From assembly GCF_000800255.1 (NCBI RefSeq), contig NZ_CP009747.1, positions 992,001-1,056,000 on the forward strand: a DNA stretch of 64,000 nucleotides, read 5' to 3'. This document shows, one piece after another, positions 48,034 to 56,732 of the stretch (positions are counted from its first letter, which is position 1; the number at the start of each line of letters is the position of its first letter). The DNA comes from Pseudomonas parafulva (lineage in GTDB: Bacteria > Pseudomonadota > Gammaproteobacteria > Pseudomonadales > Pseudomonadaceae). Below the pieces are notes generated by a model, which made no database searches, was not told the origin of the DNA, and saw only the letters and a list, made by a program, of their open reading frames with translations. The position numbers and the translations under genes were made by a program.

Positions 48034-48654
48034 TTAGACGCTGATGGGCGCGCGCTCATCGGACGGTAGCAGCACCTGGCAGGCATCGAGCCAGTGCGCG
48101 AAGCATTCGAACGTCGCTACGGCGCAGGCCACGCTATCGGCAACGGCGGCAGGCGACGTTGGCGCCTGCTCCAGCCGTTGCAGGAAGCTACGCCAACGGC
48201 TGGCGGTGGCGCTGCCATACACATCGAGAAAACCGCCGCCGCTGTCGGCATCGATACCCAGGCGTTGAGCCATGGCACGCTTGAGCACCTGACCGCCCAA
48301 GGTCGAGCCTTCCAGTACGTACATCACCCCCAGCGCATGGGCGTGGTTAGTGATGATCGGCAGCTCGCGGCACAGCGGCAGGGCGTCGATCTGCGCCACA
48401 GTCAGGCCGAGCGCCTGCAGATCGCGGCGCAGCGTGGGCGCCTTGTGTCGCTCGTCGTCCTGGTAATCCGACAGTCGCGCCTCCAGCGGCGCATGAAAGC
48501 CATGGTAGGCGGCGACCAAGCGGCGATAGGCGTGCAGATCGAAGGCGTCGCTGAAAAATGGCAGGCGTGTTTCCAGCGTCTTGTGACACGCATGGGTGCC
48601 CTGACGCAGGGCGAGCAGCAAGGGGCTGGAGGGCGGGCGCGGGGTGTCTGGCAT
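48034..48654 (-). CDS. Biliverdin-producing heme oxygenase
   Basis: 206 residues from ATG 48654; an upstream in-frame start at 48696 is possible. The heme-ligand His is in LRQGTHACHKTLE, and the distal helix motif is GVMYVLEGSTLGGQVLKRA, both typical of the BphO/HemO superfamily. It opens heme to biliverdin, either for iron recovery or as chromophore for a bacteriophytochrome. No bphP photoreceptor gene is adjacent in this window, so its use is unclear. It is followed by the Tat-exported aminotransferase gene and is divergent from a histidine phosphatase gene. Confidence 0.85.
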   Translation of the reverse strand: MPDTPRPPSSPLLLALRQGTHACHKTLETRLPFFSDAFDLHAYRRLVAAYHGFHAPLEARLSDYQDDERHKAPTLRRDLQALGLTVAQIDALPLCRELPIITNHAHALGVMYVLEGSTLGGQVLKRAMAQRLGIDADSGGGFLDVYGSATASRWRSFLQRLEQAPTSPAAVADSVACAVATFECFAHWLDACQVLLPSDERAPISV

Positions 48655-48748
48655 TGAATCGACTCGGATGGATATTGCCTGGGTTAGACTGGCCATCCTA
48701 TCGCAGCGTTCATTGATGCCCTAATTCCACCGGCCCGAGATTCCAACG

Positions 48749-49294
48749 GTGAAACCCGTCCGCCTGACCCTGATCTGCCATGCCCAGACCCGTTCCCAGC
48801 AGACTGGCTGCTTTTCGCATCCTGAAGAGCCTGTCTTGGCGCAAACGCCGCTTCTTGCCAGCGCACCTCCCGGTACGCATCTGATCAGCGCGCCCGAGCG
48901 GCGCGCGCGGCAGACGGCGGCCTGGTTGGGCGCCGAAGTGCAGCTCGAACCCGCCTTGGCCGATTGCTACATGGGCCGTTGGCAAGGCCTGAGCCTCAAG
49001 CAGGTTCAGCGAGAGGAAACGGACGCGCTGGCGTGGTGGGGGTTGGATGTACAGGCGACGCCCCATGGCGGCGAGTCGTTTGCAGCGCTGCATGGGCGGG
49101 TCGCCGCTTGGCTGGAGTCCTTCGCTGCGCCAGGGGACTGGCTGGCGGTCACTCACCCGCTGGTGATACGCGCTGCACTGGCTGAAGTCCTGGACGCGTC
49201 GCTGGGCACGTGCCAGGCGATCGACGTGCTGCCGTGCGCGCGGATCGAGTTGAGCCGTACCGAGCGCTGGCGCCTGCGACTACTGCCGGGCTGA
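48749..49294 (+). CDS. Histidine phosphatase-superfamily protein with altered RHG motif
   Basis: 181 residues from a GTG start. It aligns with phosphoglycerate-mutase/CobC-like phosphatases: LTLICHAQT at the position of LxRHGxT, then SAPERRARQTAAWLG, the mid-chain GRWQGLSLKQV, HGGESFAALHGRV and the second His in LAVTHPLVIRAAL. The nucleophilic His is kept, but the flanking Arg and Gly are replaced by Cys and Ala, which should alter or weaken phosphate binding. Substrate unknown. Convergent with the TSUP gene, 8 bases apart. Confidence 0.8.
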   Translation: MKPVRLTLICHAQTRSQQTGCFSHPEEPVLAQTPLLASAPPGTHLISAPERRARQTAAWLGAEVQLEPALADCYMGRWQGLSLKQVQREETDALAWWGLDVQATPHGGESFAALHGRVAAWLESFAAPGDWLAVTHPLVIRAALAEVLDASLGTCQAIDVLPCARIELSRTERWRLRLLPG

Positions 49295-49302
49295 GTGAAA
49301 CG

Positions 49303-50088
49303 TCAGAACGCCAGTTTGTAGCCGATCAGCAGCAGCATCCCCGCCAGGCACGGGCGCAGCACGCGGTCGGAAATGCGCCCGGTGAGGTGGCTGCCCAGGT
49401 AGATGCCGGGCAGCGAGCCCAGCAGCAGGTAGCCGAGCAGCGACCAGTCCATGTTGCCCATACCGGCATGGCCCAGGCCAGCCACCAGTGTCAGCGGCAC
49501 GGCGTGGGCGATCTCGGTGCCGACCAGGCGTCGGGTGACCAGGAACGGATAGAGCAGGAACAGCGCCACCGTCCCCAGTGCCCCGGCGCCGATGGAGGTC
49601 AGGGTGACCATGACCCCCAGCACGATGCCGGTGGTCACCGTGAGTAGGTTCAGGCTGCGGGCACTGAGGTGGTAATGGTCGCCCGCATGGCGGCTGGCGA
49701 AGGCCTGCAGACGGGATTTGAACAGGATGGCCAGTGCGGTGAGGATCAACACCACGGCCAGGCCCTGCTTGATGATGGCGTTGAGCGCCGAGGTGTCGGT
49801 GTGCAGCGTGCTGAGGAACCACAGGGTCAGGGCTGCTGCCGGTACGCTGCCCAGGCTCAGCCAGCCCGTGATCTTCCAGTCGATGTTCTTGTTGCGCGCG
49901 TGCACCCAGACACCACTGGCCTTGGTGATGGCGGCATAGAGCAGGTCGGTGCCCACGGCAGTGGCAGGGTTGATACCGAACCAGAGCAGAATGGGTGTCA
50001 TCAGCGAACCGCCGCCAACGCCGGTCATGCCGACGATGAAACCCACTACCAGCCCGGCAATGGTGAAACCGAAAGAACCTACATCCAT
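49303..50088 (-). CDS. TSUP (TauE/SafE) family anion exporter
   Basis: 261 residues, about seven or eight membrane helices, with the two TSUP half-repeats: GLVVGFIVGMTGVGGGSLMTPIL near the N-terminus and GVMVTLTSIGAGALGTVALFLLYP in the second half. Members export sulfite, sulfoacetate or related sulfur and carbon anions. Upstream (50145-50187) are TTCGTTAT repeats of the kind found at sulfur-regulated promoters. The link to sulfur is inference. Confidence 0.88.
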   Translation of the reverse strand: MDVGSFGFTIAGLVVGFIVGMTGVGGGSLMTPILLWFGINPATAVGTDLLYAAITKASGVWVHARNKNIDWKITGWLSLGSVPAAALTLWFLSTLHTDTSALNAIIKQGLAVVLILTALAILFKSRLQAFASRHAGDHYHLSARSLNLLTVTTGIVLGVMVTLTSIGAGALGTVALFLLYPFLVTRRLVGTEIAHAVPLTLVAGLGHAGMGNMDWSLLGYLLLGSLPGIYLGSHLTGRISDRVLRPCLAGMLLLIGYKLAF

Positions 50089-50144
50089 ACGCTACTCAAT
50101 CTGCCTGCTAGCCCGTGGTCGGATGCTGGGCAGCATATAGATTG

Positions 50145-50187
50145 TTCGTTATAGCCAAATAGAATTCTTCGTTATGAGGTTATAACG
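50145..50187. promoter_or_regulatory. Repeated TTCGTTAT motifs upstream of the TSUP exporter
   Basis: TTCGTTAT occurs at 50145-50152 and again at 50168-50175, 23 bases apart (about two helical turns), and ATAACG, the reverse complement of its core, follows at 50182-50187. The arrangement suggests binding of a dimeric or tetrameric regulator; CysB-type sites have similar ATAAC half-sites. It lies 57-99 bases upstream of the exporter start. Confidence 0.5.
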
Positions 50188-50242
50188 CGCCGCAGCCATC
50201 CCCGCTGACCAGTCGGCGGGGGTGACTGCGTGCTGGGCAACT

Positions 50243-52129
50243 TCAGATCCTGAAGCTGCCCACCAGTTGCTTCAGACGACCCGCCTGCTGAGTCAGGGCG
50301 TCGCAGTGGCGCAAGGTCTCGTTGAGGTTCTGCACGCCTTGCTGGTTGAGTGCGTTGATCTGGGTGATGTCCAGGTTCAGGCTTTCGACCACCGCGCTCT
50401 GTTCCTCGGTGGCCGTGGCCACCGACTGGTTCATGCCATCGATCTCGCCGATGCGCGACGTCACGCTGGCCAGCCGTTCGCCCGCGCGGTTGGCCACTTG
50501 CACGGTCTGTTCGCTGGACACCTGGCTGGCGTTCATGGTGTGCACGGCTTCGCGCGAGCCGACCTGCAGACCGGTGATCATGCGGTGAATCTCTTCGGCC
50601 GATTCCTGGGTGCGGTGCGCCAGGTTACGCACCTCGTCGGCCACCACGGCGAAGCCGCGCCCAGCCTCGCCGGCACGAGCGGCCTCGATGGCGGCGTTGA
50701 GCGCCAGCAAGTTGGTCTGCTGGGAAATGCCTTTGATCACATCGAGGATCTTGCCGATTTCGTCGGTGCTGGCGTTGAGCGTTTCGATCTGCTGGCACGA
50801 TTCGCTGATCTTCTGCGACAGCGCAGTCATGGCGCTGATCGCATCATCGACCACCTGGCGCCCATCATTGGCCTGGTCGCTGGCGCCGCTGGCGTGCTGC
50901 GAGGCATCGGCGGCATTGCGGGCAATTTCCTGGGTGGCGGCGCCCAACTGGTTGATCGCCGCCGCCACGCTGTTGGTCCTCAGGCTCTGCTCCTCCGAGC
51001 CGTTGATCGAGGCATTGGATGCGCTCATGACCTGCTCGGACAGGTCGTGCACCAGCCGCGTGGCCGAGGCCACTTCGCTGATCGAGGCATGGATCCGCTC
51101 AACGAAGCGGTTGAAAGCGGCTGCCAGCTCGCCGAACTCGTCCTTGTTCTGCACCTGCAGGCGGCGGGTGAGGTCGCCTTCACCTTCGGCGATATCGTGC
51201 ATGGCGCGGCCCATGGTGGTCAGCGGACGCATCAGCACGGGAATCAGCAGACCCAGCACAGCGGCGATGGCGACCACGGCGATGAGCATGGCGATGATGG
51301 CCGAGCTGCGGAACTGGCCCAGAGCGGCGTAGGCTTTGTCTTTATCAATCGACAGGCCGATGTACCACTGCGCCGAAGGCAGACCTTTGACCGGCGTGAA
51401 GGAGACGATGCGCTCGGAGCCCGCGAGGGTCACGTCCTGCATGCCGGGTTCGACGCGCAGGCCGCTGTTGGGGTAGAGGTCCTTGAGATTCTTCATCAGC
51501 TGGTCCTTGTCGGGGCTGACGATCACCTGGCCTTCACGGTCGACCAGGAACGCGTGGCCGATGCCGCCGAAGTCCACGGCGTTGATGATGTCGACCAGGC
51601 TGTCCAGGCTCAGGTCGCCACCGACCACACCGAGCAGTTCGCCGTTGCCGCGCGCCTTGACCGGGATGGCGATGGTCACCACCAGACCGCCCACCGAGGC
51701 TTGGTAAGGCGGGGTCAGCAGGGTCTGGTTGGCGCTGACGGCGGCGCTGTACCACGGACGCTTGCGCGGATCGTAGCCGTCGGGCATCTGCGCGTCAGGG
51801 CGCTGGGTGAAGGCGCCATTGTTCTGGCCGAAGTAGGTGAACTGGAAGTTGCTGGTGTAGGAGGGCTGATCCACCAGACCGGCCACTTGACTGCCGGTGC
51901 CTTGCTGGGCGATGTCCTGGGCCAGATTCTCCAGTACCAGGATGCGCCCGCTCATCCAGTTCTGCACGCTGCTGGCGGTCAGGGCGCCCGCCTGCTGCAC
52001 AGACGACTCAATGTTCTGGGCGATGGTCTTGCGCTGCAGGTAGTCGTTGTAGAGGGTGAACAGTGCGAATGCCAGTACCACGACACCGCAGGCACTGAGG
52101 AGGATCTTGTGGCGAAACTTCAGGTTCAT
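50243..52129 (-). CDS. Methyl-accepting chemotaxis protein with dCache sensor domain
   Basis: 628 residues from ATG 52129. Short cytoplasmic start, first membrane helix (about 8-27), periplasmic double-Cache domain (about 35-280), second helix (about 285-308), HAMP, then the signalling hairpin with [22 protein letters not shown]. The dCache amino-acid motif known from PctA is nearly complete: Tyr119, Arg124, Trp126, Tyr127 in [12 protein letters not shown], Tyr142 and Asp172. The residue expected as Asp two after Tyr142 is Ala144 (PPYQAS). The ligand may therefore be a carboxylate or amine other than a standard L-amino acid. No che genes are nearby. Confidence 0.92.
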   Translation of the reverse strand: MNLKFRHKILLSACGVVVLAFALFTLYNDYLQRKTIAQNIESSVQQAGALTASSVQNWMSGRILVLENLAQDIAQQGTGSQVAGLVDQPSYTSNFQFTYFGQNNGAFTQRPDAQMPDGYDPRKRPWYSAAVSANQTLLTPPYQASVGGLVVTIAIPVKARGNGELLGVVGGDLSLDSLVDIINAVDFGGIGHAFLVDREGQVIVSPDKDQLMKNLKDLYPNSGLRVEPGMQDVTLAGSERIVSFTPVKGLPSAQWYIGLSIDKDKAYAALGQFRSSAIIAMLIAVVAIAAVLGLLIPVLMRPLTTMGRAMHDIAEGEGDLTRRLQVQNKDEFGELAAAFNRFVERIHASISEVASATRLVHDLSEQVMSASNASINGSEEQSLRTNSVAAAINQLGAATQEIARNAADASQHASGASDQANDGRQVVDDAISAMTALSQKISESCQQIETLNASTDEIGKILDVIKGISQQTNLLALNAAIEAARAGEAGRGFAVVADEVRNLAHRTQESAEEIHRMITGLQVGSREAVHTMNASQVSSEQTVQVANRAGERLASVTSRIGEIDGMNQSVATATEEQSAVVESLNLDITQINALNQQGVQNLNETLRHCDALTQQAGRLKQLVGSFRI

Positions 52130-52266
52130 GTTTCGAGACCTTGAGCCGAAATCGGAGATGGCGGCCGCCCGCTCGTGGCGGGCTGGCGGTGCCTGTCGGA
52201 ATCGATATCGGCATGCTCGACGAAAGGTTGAGGGCGTTGCTGTAGCGTCCGACGGATGGTGAAGGC

Positions 52267-53145
52267 TCAGCGGCTGGTCAGCATGCCCACCAGCGCTCGC
52301 GCCGCCTGGCCCAGCGGTTGGCTTTTGCGCCACAGCGCATGCACCGGCAACTGCAGTTCATTGCGCGTGTTGCGAAACGCCAGTCGCACCAAGCGTCCAG
52401 CCTGCACCCGCGGGGCGATACGCGCGCAGGGTAGATCGCCCCAACCCAGACCCGCTTCGACCATCTGCACGGCCAGGTCGACGCTGTCGGTACGCCAATG
52501 GGCGGTTCCGATCAGCGAGCGGGTATCGCCCAGCGGCAGGTGGCGGCTGTGCACCAGAATCTGGCGGATGTTCACCAGGTCTTCGAGGTCGCGAATACGC
52601 CCTTCGCGAAAGGCCGGGTGATGCGGCGACAGCACCGCCACCAGCGCCTCGCTGCCCAGGTGCTGGAAGCTGCGCTGCGGATCCACCTGCAGTTCGGCGA
52701 AGGCCAGGCACAGCCCGACGCGGCCGCTGTCGAGCAACTGCAGGGCATCGTCCTGGGGCGCGCTGAGCAATTCGATGTCGAGCAATGGGTAGCGCTCGCC
52801 CAGTCGGGCGATGGCCGCCAGCAACGCAGCCGGATCGATATCGGTCACTACGGCGATGGACAGACTGCTCTCCAGGCCGCGCGACAGCTCCAGTGCATGC
52901 ACCTGCAGCAACCCCAGTTGTTCGGCGATCAGCCGGGCATGGGGTTCCAGGGCGCGAGCGCGATCGGTGGCGCGCACCTCGCGCGAGCCCCGCTCGAACA
53001 GCGGGTAGCCCAGTTCGGCTTCAAGATTGCCCACGGCCATGCTCACCGCCGAGGGTACGCGGCCGAGCAGTCGTGCCGCCGCGGAGAACGAACCGCCATC
53101 GAGCACGGCGAGAAACAGCTGGATGTTGTCACTGGAAAAGTTCAT
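52267..53145 (-). CDS. LysR-family transcriptional regulator
   Basis: 292 residues. N-terminal winged helix-turn-helix ([46 protein letters not shown]) and a LysR substrate-binding domain (from about residue 90). It is divergent from the PACE efflux gene, about 100 bases apart, which by the usual LysR arrangement makes that gene its probable target. AGGAGG lies just before the ATG. Confidence 0.9.
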   Translation of the reverse strand: MNFSSDNIQLFLAVLDGGSFSAAARLLGRVPSAVSMAVGNLEAELGYPLFERGSREVRATDRARALEPHARLIAEQLGLLQVHALELSRGLESSLSIAVVTDIDPAALLAAIARLGERYPLLDIELLSAPQDDALQLLDSGRVGLCLAFAELQVDPQRSFQHLGSEALVAVLSPHHPAFREGRIRDLEDLVNIRQILVHSRHLPLGDTRSLIGTAHWRTDSVDLAVQMVEAGLGWGDLPCARIAPRVQAGRLVRLAFRNTRNELQLPVHALWRKSQPLGQAARALVGMLTSR

Positions 53146-53246
53146 TGCGCCTCCTGTCAGTAAATCTGAAAGGAGCTGACTTTTTCTGTCAACAGAATTG
53201 ATTCAGTCTTGGCGCCCTCATTAACGGCTATGGAGCGACAACGACT

Positions 53247-53675
53247 GTGCAAGGCGCCAAACGCAAACTGGTCTACGTGACCTTCTATGAACTGATTGGG
53301 TTGTGCATGTCGACCCTGGGACTGGCGTACCTGTCAGACACCCAAGCCACGCACACCGGCCCGCTGGCGGTGATGATCACCACCATCGCCATGGTCTGGA
53401 ACCTGATCTACAACACCCTGTTCGAGCGCTGGGAAAGTCGCCAGGCCAAGCGCGGGCGCGGCTTGGCCAGGCGGGTAGGGCACGCGGTGGGCTTTCAGTT
53501 GACCCTGGTGGTGTACCTCATCCCGCTGATCGCCTGGTGGCTGGACATGAGCCTATGGGAAGCGTTTGTGGTGGACCTGGCGTTCATCGTGTTGGTGCCG
53601 TGCTACACCTTCGTCTACAACTGGGCGTTCGATCGGATCTTCGGGTTGCCGACCTCGGCGTTGGCGACGGCGTGA
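53247..53675 (+). CDS. PACE-family (AceI-like) multidrug efflux protein
   Basis: 142 residues, four membrane helices arranged as two bacterial-transmembrane-pair (BTP) repeats: KLVYVTFYELIGLCMSTLGLAYL...WNLIYNTLFERWE and VGHAVGFQLTLVVYLIPLIAWWL...YTFVYNWAFDRIF. The conserved membrane Glu (FYELIG, equivalent to AceI Glu15) and the WN, RWE and YN/FDR motifs are present. PACE proteins export chlorhexidine, acriflavine and short diamines with protons. Start is GTG 53247. Likely regulated by the divergent LysR protein. Confidence 0.92.
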   Translation: MQGAKRKLVYVTFYELIGLCMSTLGLAYLSDTQATHTGPLAVMITTIAMVWNLIYNTLFERWESRQAKRGRGLARRVGHAVGFQLTLVVYLIPLIAWWLDMSLWEAFVVDLAFIVLVPCYTFVYNWAFDRIFGLPTSALATA

Positions 53676-53682
53676 GCCACGC

Positions 53683-54369
53683 TCAGTCAGCGTCATCGAG
53701 GTCGAGCTTGGCTTCCAGCCGATCCAGATGCTGATGCATCAGCCGGAGCGCCGATGTGGCATCGCCATCTTCTACTGCGTCGATGATGGCCGCGTGCTCT
53801 TCCCAGGCGCAGTGCTCGCAGCAGGGCGCTTCATAGCGAGCGATGATCAGTGAGGTCATCGGTACCAGGCCATTGAGAAACCGCGCCAGCGGGGCGTTGT
53901 TGGCCATTTGCGCGAGCTTTAGGTGGAATTCGCCGCCCAGACGGATGGCCGTGCAGCGCTCGCCGCGTTCATGGTGCAGCCGTTCACGTTCCACCAACTG
54001 ACGCAACTGACGGATCTGGTTGGGGCGAGCACGCTGGGTGGCCAGGCCGATCAAGGTGGTTTCGGCCAGGCGCCGGGCGCTGAGCACCTGGCGCGCCTGC
54101 TGCGGATCGGGCGCGGCCAGGTGCGCGGTGTGACTGGGCCGTTGGACCACCACCTGCTGGTCGGCCAGGCGACCGAGGACGCGGCGGATGACGGTGCGAC
54201 TGACGCCGAACGCATTGCCCAGGGCCTGTTCGGGCAAAGCGCTGCCCGGCGGCAGGCGCTGTTCGAGGATGGCGTCGAACAGTCGCGGATAGATCTGTTC
54301 GGCACCCAGTCGGCCTTCGCCGGTCTTGATCAACTGGGGCAAGCGCGATGGATGGGCCAAGGCAGTCAT
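53683..54369 (-). CDS. GntR-family (FCD) transcriptional regulator
   Basis: 228 residues. Winged helix-turn-helix in ALPEQALGNAFGVSRTVIRRVLGRLADQQVV, then an FCD domain with metal-ligand histidines (GGEFHLKLAQMANN; later WEEHAAIIDAVEDGD). A CCEHC motif (about residue 180) is unusual. It follows a second GntR/FCD regulator by 15 bases on the same strand, and both follow the DctA-type symporter. FCD proteins of this sort often control uptake or breakdown of purines, pyrimidines or dicarboxylates; which applies here is unknown. Confidence 0.88.
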   Translation of the reverse strand: MTALAHPSRLPQLIKTGEGRLGAEQIYPRLFDAILEQRLPPGSALPEQALGNAFGVSRTVIRRVLGRLADQQVVVQRPSHTAHLAAPDPQQARQVLSARRLAETTLIGLATQRARPNQIRQLRQLVERERLHHERGERCTAIRLGGEFHLKLAQMANNAPLARFLNGLVPMTSLIIARYEAPCCEHCAWEEHAAIIDAVEDGDATSALRLMHQHLDRLEAKLDLDDAD

Positions 54370-54384
54370 GGTCGCTCTCCTGGG

Positions 54385-55092
54385 TCAATGGTCCGGGGCC
54401 GGATGCTCGTCCGGAATGTTCAGCTCGATGCCCATGCGCAGGCCTTCGGCGAGGATGTGCCGGCGCATCTGGGCGCTGGCCTCGGCGCTGTTGCGCGCAC
54501 GGATCGCACGCACCACCGCTTCGTTTTCTTCCAGCCGCGCGGCGAAGTGTTCGGGCGAGTCGCGCAGCATTGCCGCGCTCTGCTTGAGGGCATTGCTGGT
54601 CTGCTGCACCACGCTCTGGAAGATTGGGTTGGTGGTCAGCGCGAACAGCGCTTCGTGCAACGCGATGTAGGCCACTACGCCGGCCTCGCTATCGCTGGCG
54701 TCCACGGCCTCGCGCAGGTCCATCAGGGTCAAACGCAACTGGCCGATGTCCTGGCTGCCGGCCGCTTGCGCAACCAGCCCGGCGATGAAGGGCTCGAGGG
54801 TGTAGCGCAGCTCCAGCACGTCGGCCAGGCTGGCGGCGCCGACGCTGTCGCTGACCGAGACCAGAGCAAGGTCGGCGTCTAGCACCAGCACGCCCTTGCC
54901 CGGCATGGCCCGCACCAGCCCGAGGGTTTCCAGCACAGTCAGCGCTTCACGCAGGCTCGGGCGGCTGATACCCAATTGCTCGGCCAGCTCGCGCTGACCG
55001 GGCAGCATTTGACCGCTGCGCCATTGGCCACGGGCCAGGGCGCTGCGCAGTTTTTCCACCACGGCGGTGACGACGGTCGATGAACTGATCAC
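54385..55092 (-). CDS. GntR-family (FadR/FCD) transcriptional regulator next to the symporter
   Basis: 235 residues. Helix-turn-helix in LPGQRELAEQLGISRPSLREALTVLETLGLVRAMPGKGVLV, the FadR-subfamily signature, and an FCD domain (YIALHEALFALTTNPIF; HILAEGLRMGIE). It starts 70 bases after the symporter stop. The GGTnnnACC motifs upstream of the symporter (56555-56640) match the operator type of this subfamily, so it probably controls the symporter operon and thereby itself. Confidence 0.9.
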   Translation of the reverse strand: MISSSTVVTAVVEKLRSALARGQWRSGQMLPGQRELAEQLGISRPSLREALTVLETLGLVRAMPGKGVLVLDADLALVSVSDSVGAASLADVLELRYTLEPFIAGLVAQAAGSQDIGQLRLTLMDLREAVDASDSEAGVVAYIALHEALFALTTNPIFQSVVQQTSNALKQSAAMLRDSPEHFAARLEENEAVVRAIRARNSAEASAQMRRHILAEGLRMGIELNIPDEHPAPDH

Positions 55093-55162
55093 GGTGCTTT
55101 CCCCGATTGAGGCTTGAGTCTTGCTGCCTGCGGGCCGACGTCGGGCGTCGGCCCTGGCCTGC

Positions 55163-56473
55163 TCAGAACTCCTGCTGATGGGCCTGGCCTGGTTTACGGG
55201 GCAGCGGCGCGAAACCCGGCTTGCCGGACAGCACGTTGTTGGCCCGCTCCATGTCGATGTCCTTCTCCCAGCGGGCGATGGCCACGGTGGCGACGCAGTT
55301 GCCGACCAGGTTGGTCAGCGCGCGGCCGATGCCCATGAACCAGTCCACCGCCAGTACCAGCACCAGGCCCACCACTGGGATCGCCGGTACGGCGGTGAGG
55401 GTCGCCGCCAGGATCACCAGCGCGGAGCCGGGAATGCCGTGGGCGCCTTTGGAGGTCACCAGTGACACCAGCAGGATGGTCAGCAGGTCGGTCATGGCCA
55501 GCGGCGTGCCAGTGGCGTTGGCAATGAAAACGATGGCCAGGGTCAGGTAGATCGAGAAGCCGTCGAGGTTGAACGAATAGCCGGTGGGGATCACCAGTCC
55601 GACGGTGGAGCTGCCGATACCCAGGTGTTCGAGCTTGCGCATGACCTGGGGCAGCACGGCATCGGAGGACGCGGTTCCCAGCACGATGGTCAGCTCTTCG
55701 CGCAGGTACTTGAGGAAGGGAATCATCTTCAGGCCCGACACGCGCATCACGGTGCCCAGTACCAGCAGGACGAAGCCTGCGCAGGTGATGTAGAACAGCG
55801 CGACCAGTCCGCCCAAATGCTGCAGCGATTCCAGGCCGTACTTGCTGGTGGTGAAGGCGATGGCGCCGAACACGCCGATCGGCGCCAGGCGCACGATCAT
55901 GCCCATGATGCGGAAGATCACGTGGCTGAGTTCGTTGATCAGTCGGGAAATGCCCGAGGCGGATTCACCGACCAGGTTCAGGGCGCTGCCGAACAGCACG
56001 GCGAACAGCAGGACTTGGAGGATGTTGTTGTCGGCGAAGGCGCCGATCACTGACGTGGGGATCAGGTCCATGAAGAACGCTGTGGCCCCATGCAGGTGTG
56101 CGCCGCGGTCAGCGAGGGCTCCGGCATCGGCGCTGGAGAGCTGGTCGAGGTGGATGTTGGCGCCTTGGCCGATGCCGGTGGAGAAGGCCAGCACCAGCCC
56201 GATGACCAAGGCGATGGTGGTGAGGATCTCGAAATAGATCACCGACTTCAGGCCGATGCGGCCGACCTTCTTCAGGTCGCCTGCGCCTGAGATGCCCGTC
56301 ACCACCACGCAGAACACGATGATGCCGATGAGCATCTTGATCAGCTTGATGAAGCCGTCACCGAGGGGTTTGAGTTGCAGGGAGAGGTCAGGGAAGCTCA
56401 GACCGCAGACAATGCCGAGGGCTAGGCCCAGGACAACTTGGAGGAAGATCGAACGCGAGCACCATTTGAGCAT
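55163..56473 (-). CDS. DctA-type dicarboxylate/amino acid:cation symporter
   Basis: 436 residues from ATG 56473; a longer open frame upstream crosses the operators and is not used. DAACS-family hallmarks: the re-entrant serine-rich loop LGTASSDAVLPQVMRKLEHLG (HP1), the helix 7 region IPTGYSFNLDGFSIYLTLAIVFIANATGTPL and the HP2 loop LVTSKGAHGIPGSALVILAATLTAVPAIP. This is closest to DctA, the proton/sodium importer of succinate, fumarate and malate. It is followed on the same strand by two GntR/FCD regulators. Confidence 0.92.
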   Translation of the reverse strand: MLKWCSRSIFLQVVLGLALGIVCGLSFPDLSLQLKPLGDGFIKLIKMLIGIIVFCVVVTGISGAGDLKKVGRIGLKSVIYFEILTTIALVIGLVLAFSTGIGQGANIHLDQLSSADAGALADRGAHLHGATAFFMDLIPTSVIGAFADNNILQVLLFAVLFGSALNLVGESASGISRLINELSHVIFRIMGMIVRLAPIGVFGAIAFTTSKYGLESLQHLGGLVALFYITCAGFVLLVLGTVMRVSGLKMIPFLKYLREELTIVLGTASSDAVLPQVMRKLEHLGIGSSTVGLVIPTGYSFNLDGFSIYLTLAIVFIANATGTPLAMTDLLTILLVSLVTSKGAHGIPGSALVILAATLTAVPAIPVVGLVLVLAVDWFMGIGRALTNLVGNCVATVAIARWEKDIDMERANNVLSGKPGFAPLPRKPGQAHQQEF

Positions 56474-56554
56474 GGGAGGGATCTCTGATTCGGTGTCCCT
56501 GCTTCGATGCCCCCAGGGGAGTGCGGGCGAAAGAGCGCGGGACTTAATTATTGT

Positions 56555-56640
56555 GGTCTTACCGGTTTGTCCAGTGCGGGGTCGAATGTAAGCGCTGGTG
56601 GGTGGGGGTGGCAAGAGGTTTTGGTTTGACCGGTCTGACC
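56555..56640. promoter_or_regulatory. Three GGTnnnACC operators upstream of the symporter
   Basis: GGTCTTACC (56555-56563), GGTTTGACC (56623-56631) and GGTCTGACC (56632-56640) all fit the GntR/FadR-subfamily half-palindrome GGTnnnACC. The last two are directly adjacent. On the minus strand the first lies within a plausible promoter (-35 TGGACA, 17 bases, -10 TAATTA), where binding would block transcription of the symporter. Confidence 0.7.
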
Positions 56641-56732
56641 AGTTACGGGGTGTTTCTTGGGTAGGGCTCTAGGGCGGGGGTGTTGGCTGATGAATTTTTT
56701 GATGGGGCTTGTTTGGGGGGCTAGGTCTTTTG

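Noticed and set aside
50222..52144. 640-codon open frame antisense to the chemoreceptor gene
   Set aside because: Mirror of a well-defined chemoreceptor; no domain and no initiation signals.
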